Below, piece by piece: positions 18,856 through 28,586 of a DNA stretch of 64,000 nt. Both the position numbers and the translations under genes were made by a program. Numbering within the stretch: position 1 is the stretch's first letter; every line of letters starts with the position of its first letter. Under the pieces are notes generated by a model. It had not been told where the DNA came from and did no database searches. It saw nothing but the letters and a program-made list of their open reading frames with translations. This stretch comes from Granulosicoccus sp045106855 (lineage in GTDB: Bacteria; Pseudomonadota; Gammaproteobacteria; Granulosicoccales; Granulosicoccaceae), in the NCBI GenBank assembly GCA_045106855.1, contig JBGCFI010000013.1, positions 186,001-250,000 on the forward strand, in the 5' to 3' direction.

Positions 18856-18885
18856 CTTGAATTGATCCACGACAGCACCACAATA
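18856..18885 (+). promoter_or_regulatory. Possible heat-shock (sigma-32) promoter of clpB
   Basis: CTTGAA at 18856-18861 matches the sigma-32 -35 element exactly. About 14 bp further is CACCACAATAT, a weak match to the -10 element CCCCATNT. It lies 45-75 bp before the clpB ATG. ClpB is a classical sigma-32 target, which supports the assignment, but the -10 match is poor. Confidence 0.45.
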
Positions 18886-18930
18886 TAACCATTATCGTAA
18901 TTTGCGCGAATCACTTAACAGGAGATTCCC

Positions 18931-21540
18931 ATGAGAATGGAAAAACTGACCAGCAAGTTCCAGCTGGCATTGCAAGACGCTCAGTCATCAGCGCTTGGGC
19001 GAGATCATCAATTCATAGAACCTGCACACCTTCTGATTGCCATGCTCGATCAGGACGGTAGTGGCGTGCGCCCTTTGCTGGCCCAATCTGGCGTGAACGT
19101 CAATGGCCTGCGTAACGGGCTCGACAAACTGCTGGATCGTATGGCAAAAGTGGAAGGTGGCGGCGGGCAGCTGCACGTGTCCAACGAGCTGGGACGGTTG
19201 CTTAACCTGACCGACAAGGCTGCCCAAAAGCGAGAAGACCAGTACATCTCCTCTGAGCTTTTCGTGCTGGCTTCACTTGAAGAAAAAAAGAATTCCATTG
19301 CCGAGCTTCTGATTGCCAATGGTGCGAATGTGGAAGCTGTAAAGAAAACCATTGAAGACATCCAGGGTGGACCGGTTACTGACCAGAATGCAGAAGAGAA
19401 TCGAAAAGCACTTGAGCGCTACACCATTGATCTGACCGAACGTGCAGAACAAGGCAAGATTGACCCCGTTATCGGGCGTGATGATGAAATCCGTCGTGCC
19501 ATCCAGGTGTTGCAACGACGAACCAAAAACAACCCCGTTATCATCGGCGAACCTGGAGTAGGAAAGACAGCACTTGTAGAAGGCCTTGCCCAACGAATTA
19601 TCGATGGCCAGGTTCCTGACGGTATAAAAAATAAACGGGTACTGTCGCTGGACATGGGCGCGCTGATTGCTGGTGCCAAATTTCGTGGAGAATTTGAAGA
19701 GCGCTTGAAATCTGTATTAAGTGATCTTGCTAAACAGGAAGGGCAGGTCATACTTTTTATAGACGAAATTCATACCATGGTGGGTGCCGGGAAGGCTGAA
19801 GGGGCGATGGATGCCGGTAACATGCTTAAACCTGCACTTGCACGTGGAGAGTTGCATTGCATTGGCGCAACTACATTGAGCGAATATCGTCAGTATGTTG
19901 AAAAGGATGCAGCACTGGAAAGGCGATTTCAGAAAATCATCGTGGACGAGCCGAGTGTGGAAGACACTATCGCTATTCTGCGGGGATTAAAGGAGCGCTA
20001 CGAGGTACATCATGGTGTCGATGTTACCGATCCTGCCATTGTTGCTGCGGCAACGCTTTCGCATCGATACATCAGTGATCGTCAGTTACCCGATAAGGCT
20101 ATTGATCTGATTGATGAGGCCGCATCGCACATTCGCATGGAGATCGACTCGAAACCTGAGGAGCTGGACAAACTTGAGCGTCGTATCATCCAGCTCAAGA
20201 TCGAACGCGAGGCGCTGGTTAAAGAATCTGATGAAGCGTCTATCCAGCGGCTAGCGGATCTCGATGCAGACGTCGATGTGCTGGAAAAGCAATTTGCCGA
20301 TCTTGAAGAGATATGGAATGCCGAGAAAGCTTCCGTACAAAATGCTGCAGGCATAAAAGAAGAGCTTGAACGTGTTCGACTGGAGCTGGAAACTGCGCGT
20401 CGTGCAGGTGATCTTACCCGCATGTCAGAGTTGCAGTATGGGCAAATTCCGGCGCTGGAGAAAACTCTGGCAGAAGCCATTGCCAACAGTGATGATCAGG
20501 AGATGACATTGTTGCGCACCAATGTCACCGCTGAAGAAATTGCCGACGTTGTTGCCAAGTGGACTGGTATCCCCGTTAGTAAAATGATGGAAGGTGAAAA
20601 AGACAAACTACTGCGTATGGAAGGCGAACTGAGCCAGCGTGTCGTTGGGCAGTTGGAGGCCGTGGAAGCCGTATCCGACGCCATTCGTCGGTCACGAGCA
20701 GGTTTGTCCGATCCTAACCGCCCGATTGGTTCATTTCTGTTTCTGGGCCCGACGGGTGTGGGTAAGACTGAACTGACCAAGGCCTTGGCCAGCTTCATGT
20801 TCGATACTGAAGATGCCATGGTGCGCATCGATATGTCTGAGTTCATGGAGAAGCACTCTGTTGCACGTCTTATAGGCGCGCCTCCTGGTTATGTGGGATA
20901 CGAAGAAGGTGGTTATCTGACAGAGGCAATAAGACGTAAGCCTTACTCGGTGATCCTGCTTGATGAGGTAGAGAAAGCACATGCCGATGTATTCAATATT
21001 CTGTTGCAGGTACTCGACGATGGAAGATTGACCGATGGTCAAGGACGTACCGTTGATTTTCGCAACACAGTTATCGTCATGACATCGAATCTGGGTAGTC
21101 ATGTTATTCAAGAGCTGTCCGGGCGAGAGAATTATGATTCGATGAAAACAGCTGTTATGGAAATCGTAGGTCAACACTTTCGTCCAGAGTTCATCAACCG
21201 GGTTGATGAGTCGGTCGTTTTCCAGCCCTTGTCTGCTGAAAATATTCGTATGATTGCCAGTATCCAGGTGTCGCATCTTGCTGAGCGTCTGGGTGAGCGT
21301 AATTTGAGTCTGGTGATGACGGACGCAGCATTGGATCGTCTGGGAGAGGCGGGTTTTGATCCGGTGTACGGTGCCCGTCCACTACGTCGGCAAATCCAGC
21401 AGCAGGTAGAGAATCCACTTGCGCAGAAAATTCTGGCCGGTGAGTTTATCGCAGGAGATACGATCTTCGTCGATGCTAAAGGTCAAGCGCTGGTGTTTTC
21501 TAACGAAGAGCAGGCACCCAACGTAGCGCTTGTTCATTAA
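18931..21540 (+). CDS. clpB: ATP-dependent disaggregase ClpB
   Basis: This 869-aa protein has all ClpB parts: the N domain (1-145), NBD1 with Walker A GEPGVGKTA near 205, and the coiled-coil middle domain (about 410-525, rich in E/L/R). NBD2 follows with GPTGVGKTEL near 607 and the C-terminal small domain YGARPLRRQIQQ. With DnaK it pulls proteins out of aggregates after heat stress. An AGGAG ribosome binding site precedes the ATG. An intrinsic terminator follows directly. Confidence 0.97.
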   Translation: MRMEKLTSKFQLALQDAQSSALGRDHQFIEPAHLLIAMLDQDGSGVRPLLAQSGVNVNGLRNGLDKLLDRMAKVEGGGGQLHVSNELGRLLNLTDKAAQKREDQYISSELFVLASLEEKKNSIAELLIANGANVEAVKKTIEDIQGGPVTDQNAEENRKALERYTIDLTERAEQGKIDPVIGRDDEIRRAIQVLQRRTKNNPVIIGEPGVGKTALVEGLAQRIIDGQVPDGIKNKRVLSLDMGALIAGAKFRGEFEERLKSVLSDLAKQEGQVILFIDEIHTMVGAGKAEGAMDAGNMLKPALARGELHCIGATTLSEYRQYVEKDAALERRFQKIIVDEPSVEDTIAILRGLKERYEVHHGVDVTDPAIVAAATLSHRYISDRQLPDKAIDLIDEAASHIRMEIDSKPEELDKLERRIIQLKIEREALVKESDEASIQRLADLDADVDVLEKQFADLEEIWNAEKASVQNAAGIKEELERVRLELETARRAGDLTRMSELQYGQIPALEKTLAEAIANSDDQEMTLLRTNVTAEEIADVVAKWTGIPVSKMMEGEKDKLLRMEGELSQRVVGQLEAVEAVSDAIRRSRAGLSDPNRPIGSFLFLGPTGVGKTELTKALASFMFDTEDAMVRIDMSEFMEKHSVARLIGAPPGYVGYEEGGYLTEAIRRKPYSVILLDEVEKAHADVFNILLQVLDDGRLTDGQGRTVDFRNTVIVMTSNLGSHVIQELSGRENYDSMKTAVMEIVGQHFRPEFINRVDESVVFQPLSAENIRMIASIQVSHLAERLGERNLSLVMTDAALDRLGEAGFDPVYGARPLRRQIQQQVENPLAQKILAGEFIAGDTIFVDAKGQALVFSNEEQAPNVALVH

Positions 21541-21557
21541 CTACAGGTTAGAAGTGT

Positions 21558-21591
21558 GAGCCCGGGCGTGATTATCGGGTTCCATCTTTTT
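21558..21591 (+). terminator. Intrinsic terminator of clpB
   Basis: GAGCCCG at 21558-21564 pairs with CGGGTTC at 21576-21582, with one G-T pair and an 11-nt loop. CATCTTTTT follows. It lies 18 nt after the clpB stop. Confidence 0.65.
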
Positions 21592-21597
21592 GGCAAA

Positions 21598-21644
21598 ACC
21601 CGTATCCGTTCATGGCTGGACTAACCGGCGTGAACGGGTCGGGT
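21598..21644 (-). terminator. Hairpin terminator after the PP2C gene
   Basis: Arms ACCCG...CCGTTCA (21598-21612) and TGAACGG...CGGGT (21631-21644) form a 12-bp stem with a small internal loop. On the minus strand the stem is followed by TTTTGCC. It lies 34 nt beyond the PP2C stop codon. Confidence 0.5.
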
Positions 21645-21677
21645 GTTTCAAGCGCTGGTTATGTTTTGCCTGTCAGG

Positions 21678-22439
21678 CTAGTTTGTGGGGGTCTGCACCA
21701 CTATGGCTGTCACATTGTCGGTGCCACCGCGCCGCAGTGCCAGCTTTACCAATTGATCCAATGCCTGGCGAGGCGAGGGTAATGCCAGATTGTCGTTAAC
21801 TTCTTGTGGTTTTACATCTTTAAACAAACCGTCGCTGCACAGTAAAAACCGGTCACCTGCCTGCATATCGACCTGGCGTACTTGAATTTCAATCTCGTCA
21901 GCCACTCCGATTGCCCGGGTAATAACATTCGCAGACGGATGGTTTTCTGCCTCATCGGCTGTTAGTTCGCCCAGGCGGTGTAGTTCCTGAACCAGGCTGT
22001 GATCATCGGTTAGCTGAGTGAACTCACTGTTACGTAGTCGGTAGATGCGGCTATCGCCTGCCCAGAGAACAAAAGCTGAGTTTGCATGGATATACAGGGC
22101 CGCCACGGTACTGCCCATGACCTTGCCCTCGGCAAGTCGTCGACAGGCCGAATTGGCTTCACTTAACCTGTTCAGTAAGTCCTCAACGCTGTCCAGGGCG
22201 GTATTGCCTGCCTTGAAACTTTGTAGAGCTTCTACAATCGATTGGCTTGCACGATCTCCACGACTGTGCCCCCCCATGCCGTCGGCAACAACCCAGAGGC
22301 TCTGTTCACGTGCATCAAGAAAGGAATCTTCATTGACCTTGCGAACATGACCCAGATTGGTTTCCGCACATGAGAACCAATGCGGAGCCAGATCGGTTTT
22401 AGTTGTAGAGGGTGAAGCGGTTGGCTCAAGTTGTGACAT
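21678..22439 (-). CDS. PP2C-family serine/threonine protein phosphatase
   Basis: The ATG at 22439 gives 253 aa. An in-frame TTG at 22490 is preceded by a strong GGAGG and would add 17 residues, so the start is open. Metal-binding and catalytic motifs are all present: RKVNEDSF, VVADGMGGHSRGD, GSTVAALYI, WAGDSRIYRLR, LLCSDGLF and GGTDNVTAIVV. Members of this group (Stp1/PppA type) dephosphorylate targets of Hanks-type kinases. No kinase gene or type VI secretion gene is in the window, so the partner is unknown. Confidence 0.9.
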   Translation of the reverse strand: MSQLEPTASPSTTKTDLAPHWFSCAETNLGHVRKVNEDSFLDAREQSLWVVADGMGGHSRGDRASQSIVEALQSFKAGNTALDSVEDLLNRLSEANSACRRLAEGKVMGSTVAALYIHANSAFVLWAGDSRIYRLRNSEFTQLTDDHSLVQELHRLGELTADEAENHPSANVITRAIGVADEIEIQVRQVDMQAGDRFLLCSDGLFKDVKPQEVNDNLALPSPRQALDQLVKLALRRGGTDNVTAIVVQTPTN

Positions 22440-22643
22440 CTTTGCTTGATTCGGCGGTAGCTGGGTATAGTATAGCGGTGCGCCGGGCAAACTGCCTCCG
22501 GTCTGAATACCGAAATTATTTGAATTTCCTCATCGATTACGCTCAATAGCGCAAATCCTGCGCGGAATCTTCCGAAAGCATCGGGTGTACCGCACATTGG
22601 CCTTTGGTACACTTCCACCTCCTCGATATCTAGCAGTTTTCTC

Positions 22644-24047
22644 ATGAAGGTTCGTACCCGCTTCGCTCCCAGTCCCACTGGTTATCTCCATATTGGTGGA
22701 GCCCGAACAGCGCTGTTCTGTTATCTGTTTGCACGAAAACACGGTGGAGAGTTCGTGCTGCGAATCGAAGATACCGATCGGGCTCGCTCAACACAGGAAT
22801 CGGTTCAGGCCATTCTGGATGGTATGGCCTGGCTGGGACTGGAATACGATGAAGGACCGTTTTACCAGACACAACGTTTTGAGCGTTATCGTGAGGTCGT
22901 GAAACAACTTCTGGACACCGGTCATGCCTATTATTGCTATTGCACACCGGAGGAGCTGACGGCCATGCGGGAGGAGGCCACGGCCAGAAAGGAGAAGCCG
23001 CGTTACAACGGCTATTGGCGTGATCGATCAGAATCGCCACCTGAAGGTATTGAGCCAGTCGTGCGTTTTAAAAACCCCTTGTCTGGCAATGTGACCATCG
23101 ATGATGCCGTTAAAGGGCCTATTGTTATCGGCAATGAAGAACTGGATGATCTGGTCATCATGCGTTCCGATGGCACACCCACTTACAATCTGACCGTCGT
23201 GGTGGATGATATTGATATGCAAATCACACACGTTATTCGCGGTGATGACCATGTCAACAATACTCCGCGTCAAATCAACATATTCGACGCTCTGGGGGCT
23301 GAGCGGCCGGTTTTTGCTCACTTACCCATGATCCTTGGCGAAGATGGCAAACGCATGTCCAAGCGCCATGGTGCGGTCAGTGTCATGCAGTACGCTGAAG
23401 ACGGGTACCTTCCTGAGGCCTTGCTTAACTATCTGGTAAGACTTGGATGGTCACATCAGGACCAGGAGCTGTTTACTGCCGATGAAATGCGCGAGCTGTT
23501 TACGCTTGAGGCCGTCAATCGCTCAGGGTCTGTGTTCGATGACAAGAAGCTGGATTGGGTCAATCAACAGTATTTTCAACAATCAAATGCTGAACATCTG
23601 GGTAGCGCTTTATTGCCTTACATGCAAAAACTGGCCATCGATACCGAGAATGGCTACCCATTGGGTGATGTTGCCATGTTGTTACGTGATCGCGTGAAAA
23701 CATTGCTGGAGATGGCAGAGGCGGCGCGCTACTTCTACGAAGCCCCGCAAAGTTATGATGAAAAGGCACGCAAAAAGCAGTTCAAACCTGATACTGCCAA
23801 TGTGCTTAGTGAGGCGCTCGGTCGATTAAAAGCACTGGACAGTTGGGATGCCGTCGGAATCCAGGCCGCACTCGATGCCTGTGTCGAAGCCTTGGGCATC
23901 GGCTTTGGAAAACTGGGACAACCATTGCGTCTTGCCGTAACTGGTGGTACTCAATCGCCGTCTATGGGCGATACCATCGCATTGATTGATAAAGGCGATG
24001 TGATAGCCAGGCTGGACAAGGCTATCGAGGTTTGTCAGCAAAGCTAG
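22644..24047 (+). CDS. gltX: Glutamate-tRNA ligase
   Basis: This 467-aa class I synthetase has the HIGH-type motif HIGGARTAL near residue 17 and the KMSKS-type motif KRMSKRHG near 237. The order and length are typical of bacterial GltX. It charges tRNA-Glu with glutamate. A tRNA-Glu gene is at 51991-52066. The ATG at 22644 opens the canonical KVRTRFAPSPTGYLHIGG start. No strong ribosome binding site is seen. Confidence 0.96.
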   Translation: MKVRTRFAPSPTGYLHIGGARTALFCYLFARKHGGEFVLRIEDTDRARSTQESVQAILDGMAWLGLEYDEGPFYQTQRFERYREVVKQLLDTGHAYYCYCTPEELTAMREEATARKEKPRYNGYWRDRSESPPEGIEPVVRFKNPLSGNVTIDDAVKGPIVIGNEELDDLVIMRSDGTPTYNLTVVVDDIDMQITHVIRGDDHVNNTPRQINIFDALGAERPVFAHLPMILGEDGKRMSKRHGAVSVMQYAEDGYLPEALLNYLVRLGWSHQDQELFTADEMRELFTLEAVNRSGSVFDDKKLDWVNQQYFQQSNAEHLGSALLPYMQKLAIDTENGYPLGDVAMLLRDRVKTLLEMAEAARYFYEAPQSYDEKARKKQFKPDTANVLSEALGRLKALDSWDAVGIQAALDACVEALGIGFGKLGQPLRLAVTGGTQSPSMGDTIALIDKGDVIARLDKAIEVCQQS

Positions 24048-24105
24048 CGTCAACCATCCCGGGCGGTGCATGCAATAGTCTTACTTTGCATCGCGCTCGG
24101 ACTGG

Positions 24106-24149
24106 GTTTGCAGGGGCTGTGCTTTTTTCGTCCACAATACCCTGCAAAC
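24106..24149. repeat. Perfect 10-bp inverted repeat downstream of gltX
   Basis: GTTTGCAGGG (24106-24115) and CCCTGCAAAC (24140-24149) are perfect complements around a 24-nt loop that contains TTTTTT. It lies between the convergent gltX and SDR genes. A second dyad, TTAACC-GTGT-GGTTAA, is at 24165-24180. They may be transcript ends or an operator. The T-run is inside the loop, so this is not a standard terminator. Confidence 0.5.
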
Positions 24150-24245
24150 GAGTTTGTAGAAGGTTTAACCGTGTGGTTAAGCTCTGTACTTATGACGACT
24201 ATTAAGCGCTATCATTGTTAAGCCCTATAGGTGAGTGCCATCGGG

Positions 24246-25025
24246 TTATATTAATCCTGCTCTTTGCCGGCCCTCATCGGTTTTAATCGAAAAATCCGTG
24301 CCAGAGAACTCAGCAGCATCGCTTGTACAGAGGTATGTGATGGCCTTTGCCGGCCATTGTGGTGGAATATGGTCAGAGAATTCCATCTGGCTGACCGGAC
24401 CCACTCCGGATTTCTTAATGGATACCTGCATGTCGGTTGCAACCGTCCCAGGACTCATGCCTATACAACGCACGCCATGGTCTGCATATTCCTTGTGCAC
24501 GCATTGGGTCAACGCTAAAACGCCCGCTTTGGTAGCACAGTAATGGCTCCAGCCTGCCAGGGCGTTAGTGGCAGCCCCCGAGCTGATGTTTACGATCACA
24601 CCACTGTTCTGGTCTTTCATAATGGGCAACACGGCTCTAATTCCGAAATAGACACCTTTCAGATTGATATCCACGACGTTAGCCCAGCCTTCGGGGTCGG
24701 AGTCTGCCAGGTAGGCAATAGGGTCAATGGTACCGGCGTTATTTACCAGCACATCGAGACGACCAAAATGGCTGATGGCATGCGCTACCGCTTTTTGTAA
24801 GTGGTCGTAGCGAGAGACGTCACAGGCCACGCTTGTTGCCTTGCCGCCGTTACTGTTTATTTCGTCTGCCACACGCTCACAGTCATTGATTGACCGAGCA
24901 GCCAGGACGACATGCATACCGTTGGCGGCCATCTCTATAGCGGTAGCTGCACCGATGCCACGGCTGGCTCCTGTAATAATGGCGCATTGTCCTTTGAGTT
25001 CTTGCATGGGCAGATTATTCCTCAT
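24246..25025 (-). CDS. Short-chain dehydrogenase/reductase
   Basis: This 259-aa classical SDR has TGASRGIGAATA for cofactor binding, NNAGTIDP, ISSGAA with the catalytic Ser, and YCATK (YxxxK). The substrate cannot be told. A second in-frame ATG at 25007, preceded by GAGGAA, may be the true start. It is convergent with gltX, and the next gene upstream on the same strand starts 79 bp away. Confidence 0.88.
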   Translation of the reverse strand: MRNNLPMQELKGQCAIITGASRGIGAATAIEMAANGMHVVLAARSINDCERVADEINSNGGKATSVACDVSRYDHLQKAVAHAISHFGRLDVLVNNAGTIDPIAYLADSDPEGWANVVDINLKGVYFGIRAVLPIMKDQNSGVIVNISSGAATNALAGWSHYCATKAGVLALTQCVHKEYADHGVRCIGMSPGTVATDMQVSIKKSGVGPVSQMEFSDHIPPQWPAKAITYLCTSDAAEFSGTDFSIKTDEGRQRAGLI

Positions 25026-25104
25026 CGTCGTGAAAATGGTTTTGAAATTGCGTAACGCACAGGGTTGACTGTGGCCTACCCGTTATCCCGTATTTGACTC
25101 AGTT

Positions 25105-26082
25105 TCAGCACTCACGTCCATGTGCCTCGTTAAAGTCAATGGCAGGACCAACCGGAACGATTCTATGGGGGTTGATGGTGTCGTGACTTTCAAGGTAGTG
25201 GCGCTTTGCATGCTCGAAGTTGCAGGTCTTGGCTACCCCAGGCCATTGGTACAGGTCACGTGTGTAGGCCCACAAATGCGGATAGTCCTGCAAGCGTTTC
25301 AAATTGCACTTGAAGTGTCCGTGGTAGACCAGATCGAAACGTAATAAGGTTGGCAGCAGTCGCCAGTCCGCTTCCAGGGGTTGTGATCCGCACAGGAATC
25401 GTTTGTCTTTGAGCTTGCTTTCCAGCCATTCCATGGTATCAAACAACGGTATGACCGCTTCATCATAGGCAGATTGCGTTGTTGCGAAACCGCTCTTGTA
25501 CACGCCATTGTTCAGTGTGTTGTAAATTCGATCATTGATCGAATCAATATGATCGCGCAGGGGTTCCGGGTAGTAGTCCCCGGGGGCTGCGCCAATTTCA
25601 TCAAATGCGCTATTTAGCATTCGGATGATTTCCGAGGATTCATTGGACACGATGGTCTGTTTTTTTTTGTCCCAGACTACGGGCACCGTCACTCTGCCAG
25701 AGTATTGCGGGTCTGCCAGCGTATAGATCTGATGCATAAGCTCTTTGTTATGCAAACGGTCACCCACGATGTCAGCATCATCGGCATTAAACGTCCAGCC
25801 GTGATCAGCCATGTACCAATGCACGAACGAGACATCGATCATCGACTCGAGTCCTTTAAGAGAGCGGTAGATCAGCACCCGATGTACCCATGGACAGGCA
25901 TAACTTGCATACAGGTGATAACGCCCGGCTTCGGCCTTGAAGCCAGCCGAGCCTGAGGGGCCGGCAGAGCCATCAGCAGTTATCCAGTTTCTGAACCCTG
26001 CCTCTGAGCGTTGGAATTTACCACCTGTAGATTGAGTGTCGTACCATGTGTCGTGCCATTGACCATCGACAAGCAGTCCCAT
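25105..26082 (-). CDS. yqjG: Glutathionyl-hydroquinone reductase (YqjG/Ecm4-type glutathione transferase)
   Basis: This 325-aa protein has the catalytic YACPWVHR motif of xi-class glutathione transferases near residue 60. The family blocks RVTVPVVWD, SNESSEIIRMLN, IYNTLNNGVYKSGFA and LEADWRLLPTLLRFD are also present. These enzymes reduce glutathionyl-hydroquinones through the active-site Cys. Length is normal for the family. It probably serves redox or xenobiotic detoxification. Confidence 0.92.
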   Translation of the reverse strand: MGLLVDGQWHDTWYDTQSTGGKFQRSEAGFRNWITADGSAGPSGSAGFKAEAGRYHLYASYACPWVHRVLIYRSLKGLESMIDVSFVHWYMADHGWTFNADDADIVGDRLHNKELMHQIYTLADPQYSGRVTVPVVWDKKKQTIVSNESSEIIRMLNSAFDEIGAAPGDYYPEPLRDHIDSINDRIYNTLNNGVYKSGFATTQSAYDEAVIPLFDTMEWLESKLKDKRFLCGSQPLEADWRLLPTLLRFDLVYHGHFKCNLKRLQDYPHLWAYTRDLYQWPGVAKTCNFEHAKRHYLESHDTINPHRIVPVGPAIDFNEAHGREC

Positions 26083-26133
26083 CTATGTGCTCCTTTTGAA
26101 GTAGTGTTTGAAAGTTAGGGGCGATAGCAAATG

Positions 26134-26898
26134 CTACAACACCCAAAGGCGAATCAGGCCGAAGCCTGCGAGCGACATCAGCATGAACAGGCAAAACCGC
26201 TTGTAGAACGGCTCCAGGGATGGGCGAAATATCCAGGTGCCTAAAAGCACACCCAGCACGACAAGCGGTGCTAAAAACAATCCTCGCTTAAAAGCCAGCG
26301 TATCAAGTGTACCGGTGCTGAGTAGCCAGAATGCGGAGACTGCCATACTGACAAACAGGTAGAGTATTACCGATGCTCTGACTTCTCGAGCCGATGTGTT
26401 TATCGACAGGGCATACAAGGCGACGACCATTCCGCCGATGCTGGCAAGCCCGGTAACAGCACCTGCGCAAACGCCCGCAAGATACAGCCCTTTTTTTGTG
26501 CGTAGAAACGCAGGTGAGACGTTGAAAAGTTGCAGGGCGGCAAGAGTCAGGATCAGCAACAGGGCGACTATGCGCGAGATTTCTGGCGGTAGGCTATGGG
26601 TGGCGGCCAAGCCGATCGGCATGCCGATCGCGGTGCCAATAACCAGACCTTGGACCAGTGACCGATTGGCATGGATCAGACCGCCTCTGAACATGATGGC
26701 GCTGGACACTAATTCCAGCAGGAAACACACTGGAATTAATCCGATGGGTGGAATTAACAAGGCAAGACCCGCCATGACCAGAGCTGAAAGACCAAATCCG
26801 GAAAAACCGCGAACCATGCTGGCTACCAGCACCACGATTGCCGCTACTGCCAGCGAACTTGCCGGTAGCTGAAGATGAGACTGCAAAGTGTCGAGCAT
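26134..26898 (-). CDS. TauE/SafE (TSUP) family membrane transporter
   Basis: This 254-aa protein has about eight membrane helices. It carries the typical repeat of the family: VRGFSGFGLSALVMAGLALL in the first half and AGVCAGAVTGLASIGGMVVA in the second. Members export sulfite, sulfoacetate or related anions. The substrate here is not evident. It ends 51 bp before the hydroquinone reductase start, so the two may be co-transcribed. Confidence 0.87.
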   Translation of the reverse strand: MLDTLQSHLQLPASSLAVAAIVVLVASMVRGFSGFGLSALVMAGLALLIPPIGLIPVCFLLELVSSAIMFRGGLIHANRSLVQGLVIGTAIGMPIGLAATHSLPPEISRIVALLLILTLAALQLFNVSPAFLRTKKGLYLAGVCAGAVTGLASIGGMVVALYALSINTSAREVRASVILYLFVSMAVSAFWLLSTGTLDTLAFKRGLFLAPLVVLGVLLGTWIFRPSLEPFYKRFCLFMLMSLAGFGLIRLWVL

Positions 26899-27068
26899 TG
26901 CGGTTCGCTCTGGTAACCTGTGCGCCTGAATAGAAAAAGCGTCCCGTCAGCGCAGGGCTATACCGGCTGGACTCTACAGATGGAAACTCCACGAAAATGC
27001 CTGTCGATGCGGTAATTTTATGGGGTGCACAAGTTTAAGTCATCATCGACACTAATAGGAGTAGCAAT

Positions 27069-27563
27069 ATGCAAAGCGTATGGTCAGTTTACCTTTCTGG
27101 CGAGATTCATACTGATTGGCGAGAGCGCATCATGCAAGCGTCCGCAAGCGCCGGGTTGCCGCTTACGTTTACATCGGCTATTACCAACCATGATGCGAGC
27201 GATGCCGCCGGCGATCTTCTGGGGCAAGCAAAAGAGGGCTTCTGGCGCGACCATCAATCCTCAAAGGTCAACGCGATTCGCACTCGAACGCAAATTCAAC
27301 AATGTGATGTCGCCATCATCCGTTTTGGCAGCCAGTACAAGCAGTGGAATGCCGCTTTTGATGCGGGTTACTGTGCAGCCCTTGGCAAACCGTATATCAC
27401 TCTGCATGATGCTGACATCATCCATCCCTTGAAAGAGGTGGATGCTGCGGCTATGGGCTGGGCTCAAACACCCGAGCAAGTGGTTGAAATACTGCGCTAT
27501 GTCTCCGGAACACCGGATGCAGCCGGTTGTGTGGCTGCGAAAGGCGTAGATAGCGCAGCTTAA
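27069..27563 (+). CDS. ytoQ: YtoQ family protein
   Basis: This 164-aa protein matches the YtoQ family: VYLSGEIHTDWRERI at the start, TSAITNHDASD, NAIRTRTQIQQCDVAIIRFG and KQWNAAFDAGYCAALGKPYI. The fold resembles nucleoside 2-deoxyribosyltransferases, but the function is not established. AGGAG precedes the ATG with good spacing. The gene is divergent from the TauE/SafE gene. Confidence 0.88.
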   Translation: MQSVWSVYLSGEIHTDWRERIMQASASAGLPLTFTSAITNHDASDAAGDLLGQAKEGFWRDHQSSKVNAIRTRTQIQQCDVAIIRFGSQYKQWNAAFDAGYCAALGKPYITLHDADIIHPLKEVDAAAMGWAQTPEQVVEILRYVSGTPDAAGCVAAKGVDSAA

Positions 27564-27671
27564 GATTTGCAGCCCGGATGCGTCTTTGTATTAAGGGCTT
27601 TGTTGTGACTAGTGGGTGCAGACCTTGCCTCATTAAACCTGATACACGAACTTGTTGGAGAGATAAAACAG

Positions 27672-28442
27672 ATGAGTAGCCTGGAATGCTTTCAGTTCCC
27701 GTATGGATCAGATAATTACGGGGTGCTTGTGCACGATAGTGATAGCGGTAAGACGGCTTGTATCGATGCAGGGGATGCGGCGGCGGCACTGGGTGCGCTG
27801 AATGAGAAGGGCTGGACACTTTCGCATTTACTGATTACTCACCACCATGGTGATCACACGACAGGGCTGCAGGAAATCAAGCAGGCAACGTCTTGTCACG
27901 TTGTAGGACCCGTAGAGCGTTCACGGCCAATTCCAGGTATTGATGAGCATGTGGACGATGGCGATACATTCGATTTTGCCGGAAAAGCGGTAAGTGCCAT
28001 TCATACACCCGGACATACCACCGATATGATCAATTATTATTTTGCAGAGGATAAGCTGGTGTTTACGGGTGACACTCTTTTCAGCATGGGCTGTGGACGT
28101 TTATTTGAGGGTGATGCCAGCATGATGTTAGCTAGTCTCAATAAACTGAATGCCTTGCCTGAGGATACGCTCGTTTATTGCGCGCATGAATACACCGCAA
28201 CGAATGCACGATTTGCACGGGATGTAGATCCTGATAATCAGGCACTTGAAAAGCGCGTTACAGAAGTTGAATTGCTACGGAACCAGGGGAAGGCGACAGT
28301 GCCTGTCTTATTGTCAGTAGAGAAACAGACGAATCCTTTTTTGCGCACCGATGATGCGGCAATTCGCAGCACGATTGGTTTGATAGATGCGGATGATGTT
28401 GCCGTCATGGCGGAGCTGCGAGAAAGACGAAACGGGTATTAG
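27672..28442 (+). CDS. gloB: Hydroxyacylglutathione hydrolase (glyoxalase II)
   Basis: The ATG at 27672, with GGAGA upstream, gives 256 aa, the usual GloB length. An upstream GTG at 27612 adds an unconserved stretch. The metallo-beta-lactamase motif THHHGDH is near residue 56, followed by HTPGHTTD, FTGDTLF and CAHEYT. The C-terminal HAGH_C part ends with NPFLRT. It hydrolyses S-lactoylglutathione in methylglyoxal detoxification. Confidence 0.94.
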   Translation: MSSLECFQFPYGSDNYGVLVHDSDSGKTACIDAGDAAAALGALNEKGWTLSHLLITHHHGDHTTGLQEIKQATSCHVVGPVERSRPIPGIDEHVDDGDTFDFAGKAVSAIHTPGHTTDMINYYFAEDKLVFTGDTLFSMGCGRLFEGDASMMLASLNKLNALPEDTLVYCAHEYTATNARFARDVDPDNQALEKRVTEVELLRNQGKATVPVLLSVEKQTNPFLRTDDAAIRSTIGLIDADDVAVMAELRERRNGY

Positions 28443-28469
28443 CTGGACAGGTACAAGCTGCCTGTAAAT

Positions 28470-28517
28470 GCTGATTATCTGCTGTGTAAAACCCTGACTC
28501 GCGCACACATAATCAGC
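28470..28517. terminator. Inverted repeat between convergent gloB and small membrane-protein genes
   Basis: GCTGATTAT (28470-28478) pairs perfectly with ATAATCAGC (28509-28517), and TGTGT/ACACA inside can extend the stem. It lies 28 nt after the gloB stop. It probably ends one or both transcripts, although no long T-tail is present. Confidence 0.4.
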
Positions 28518-28586
28518 GCGGTTGGTCTGTCATCAGAAGCCCTGGTATGCAGACTTTATCTACGGCATTCCGGCTGGACGCAGGGT

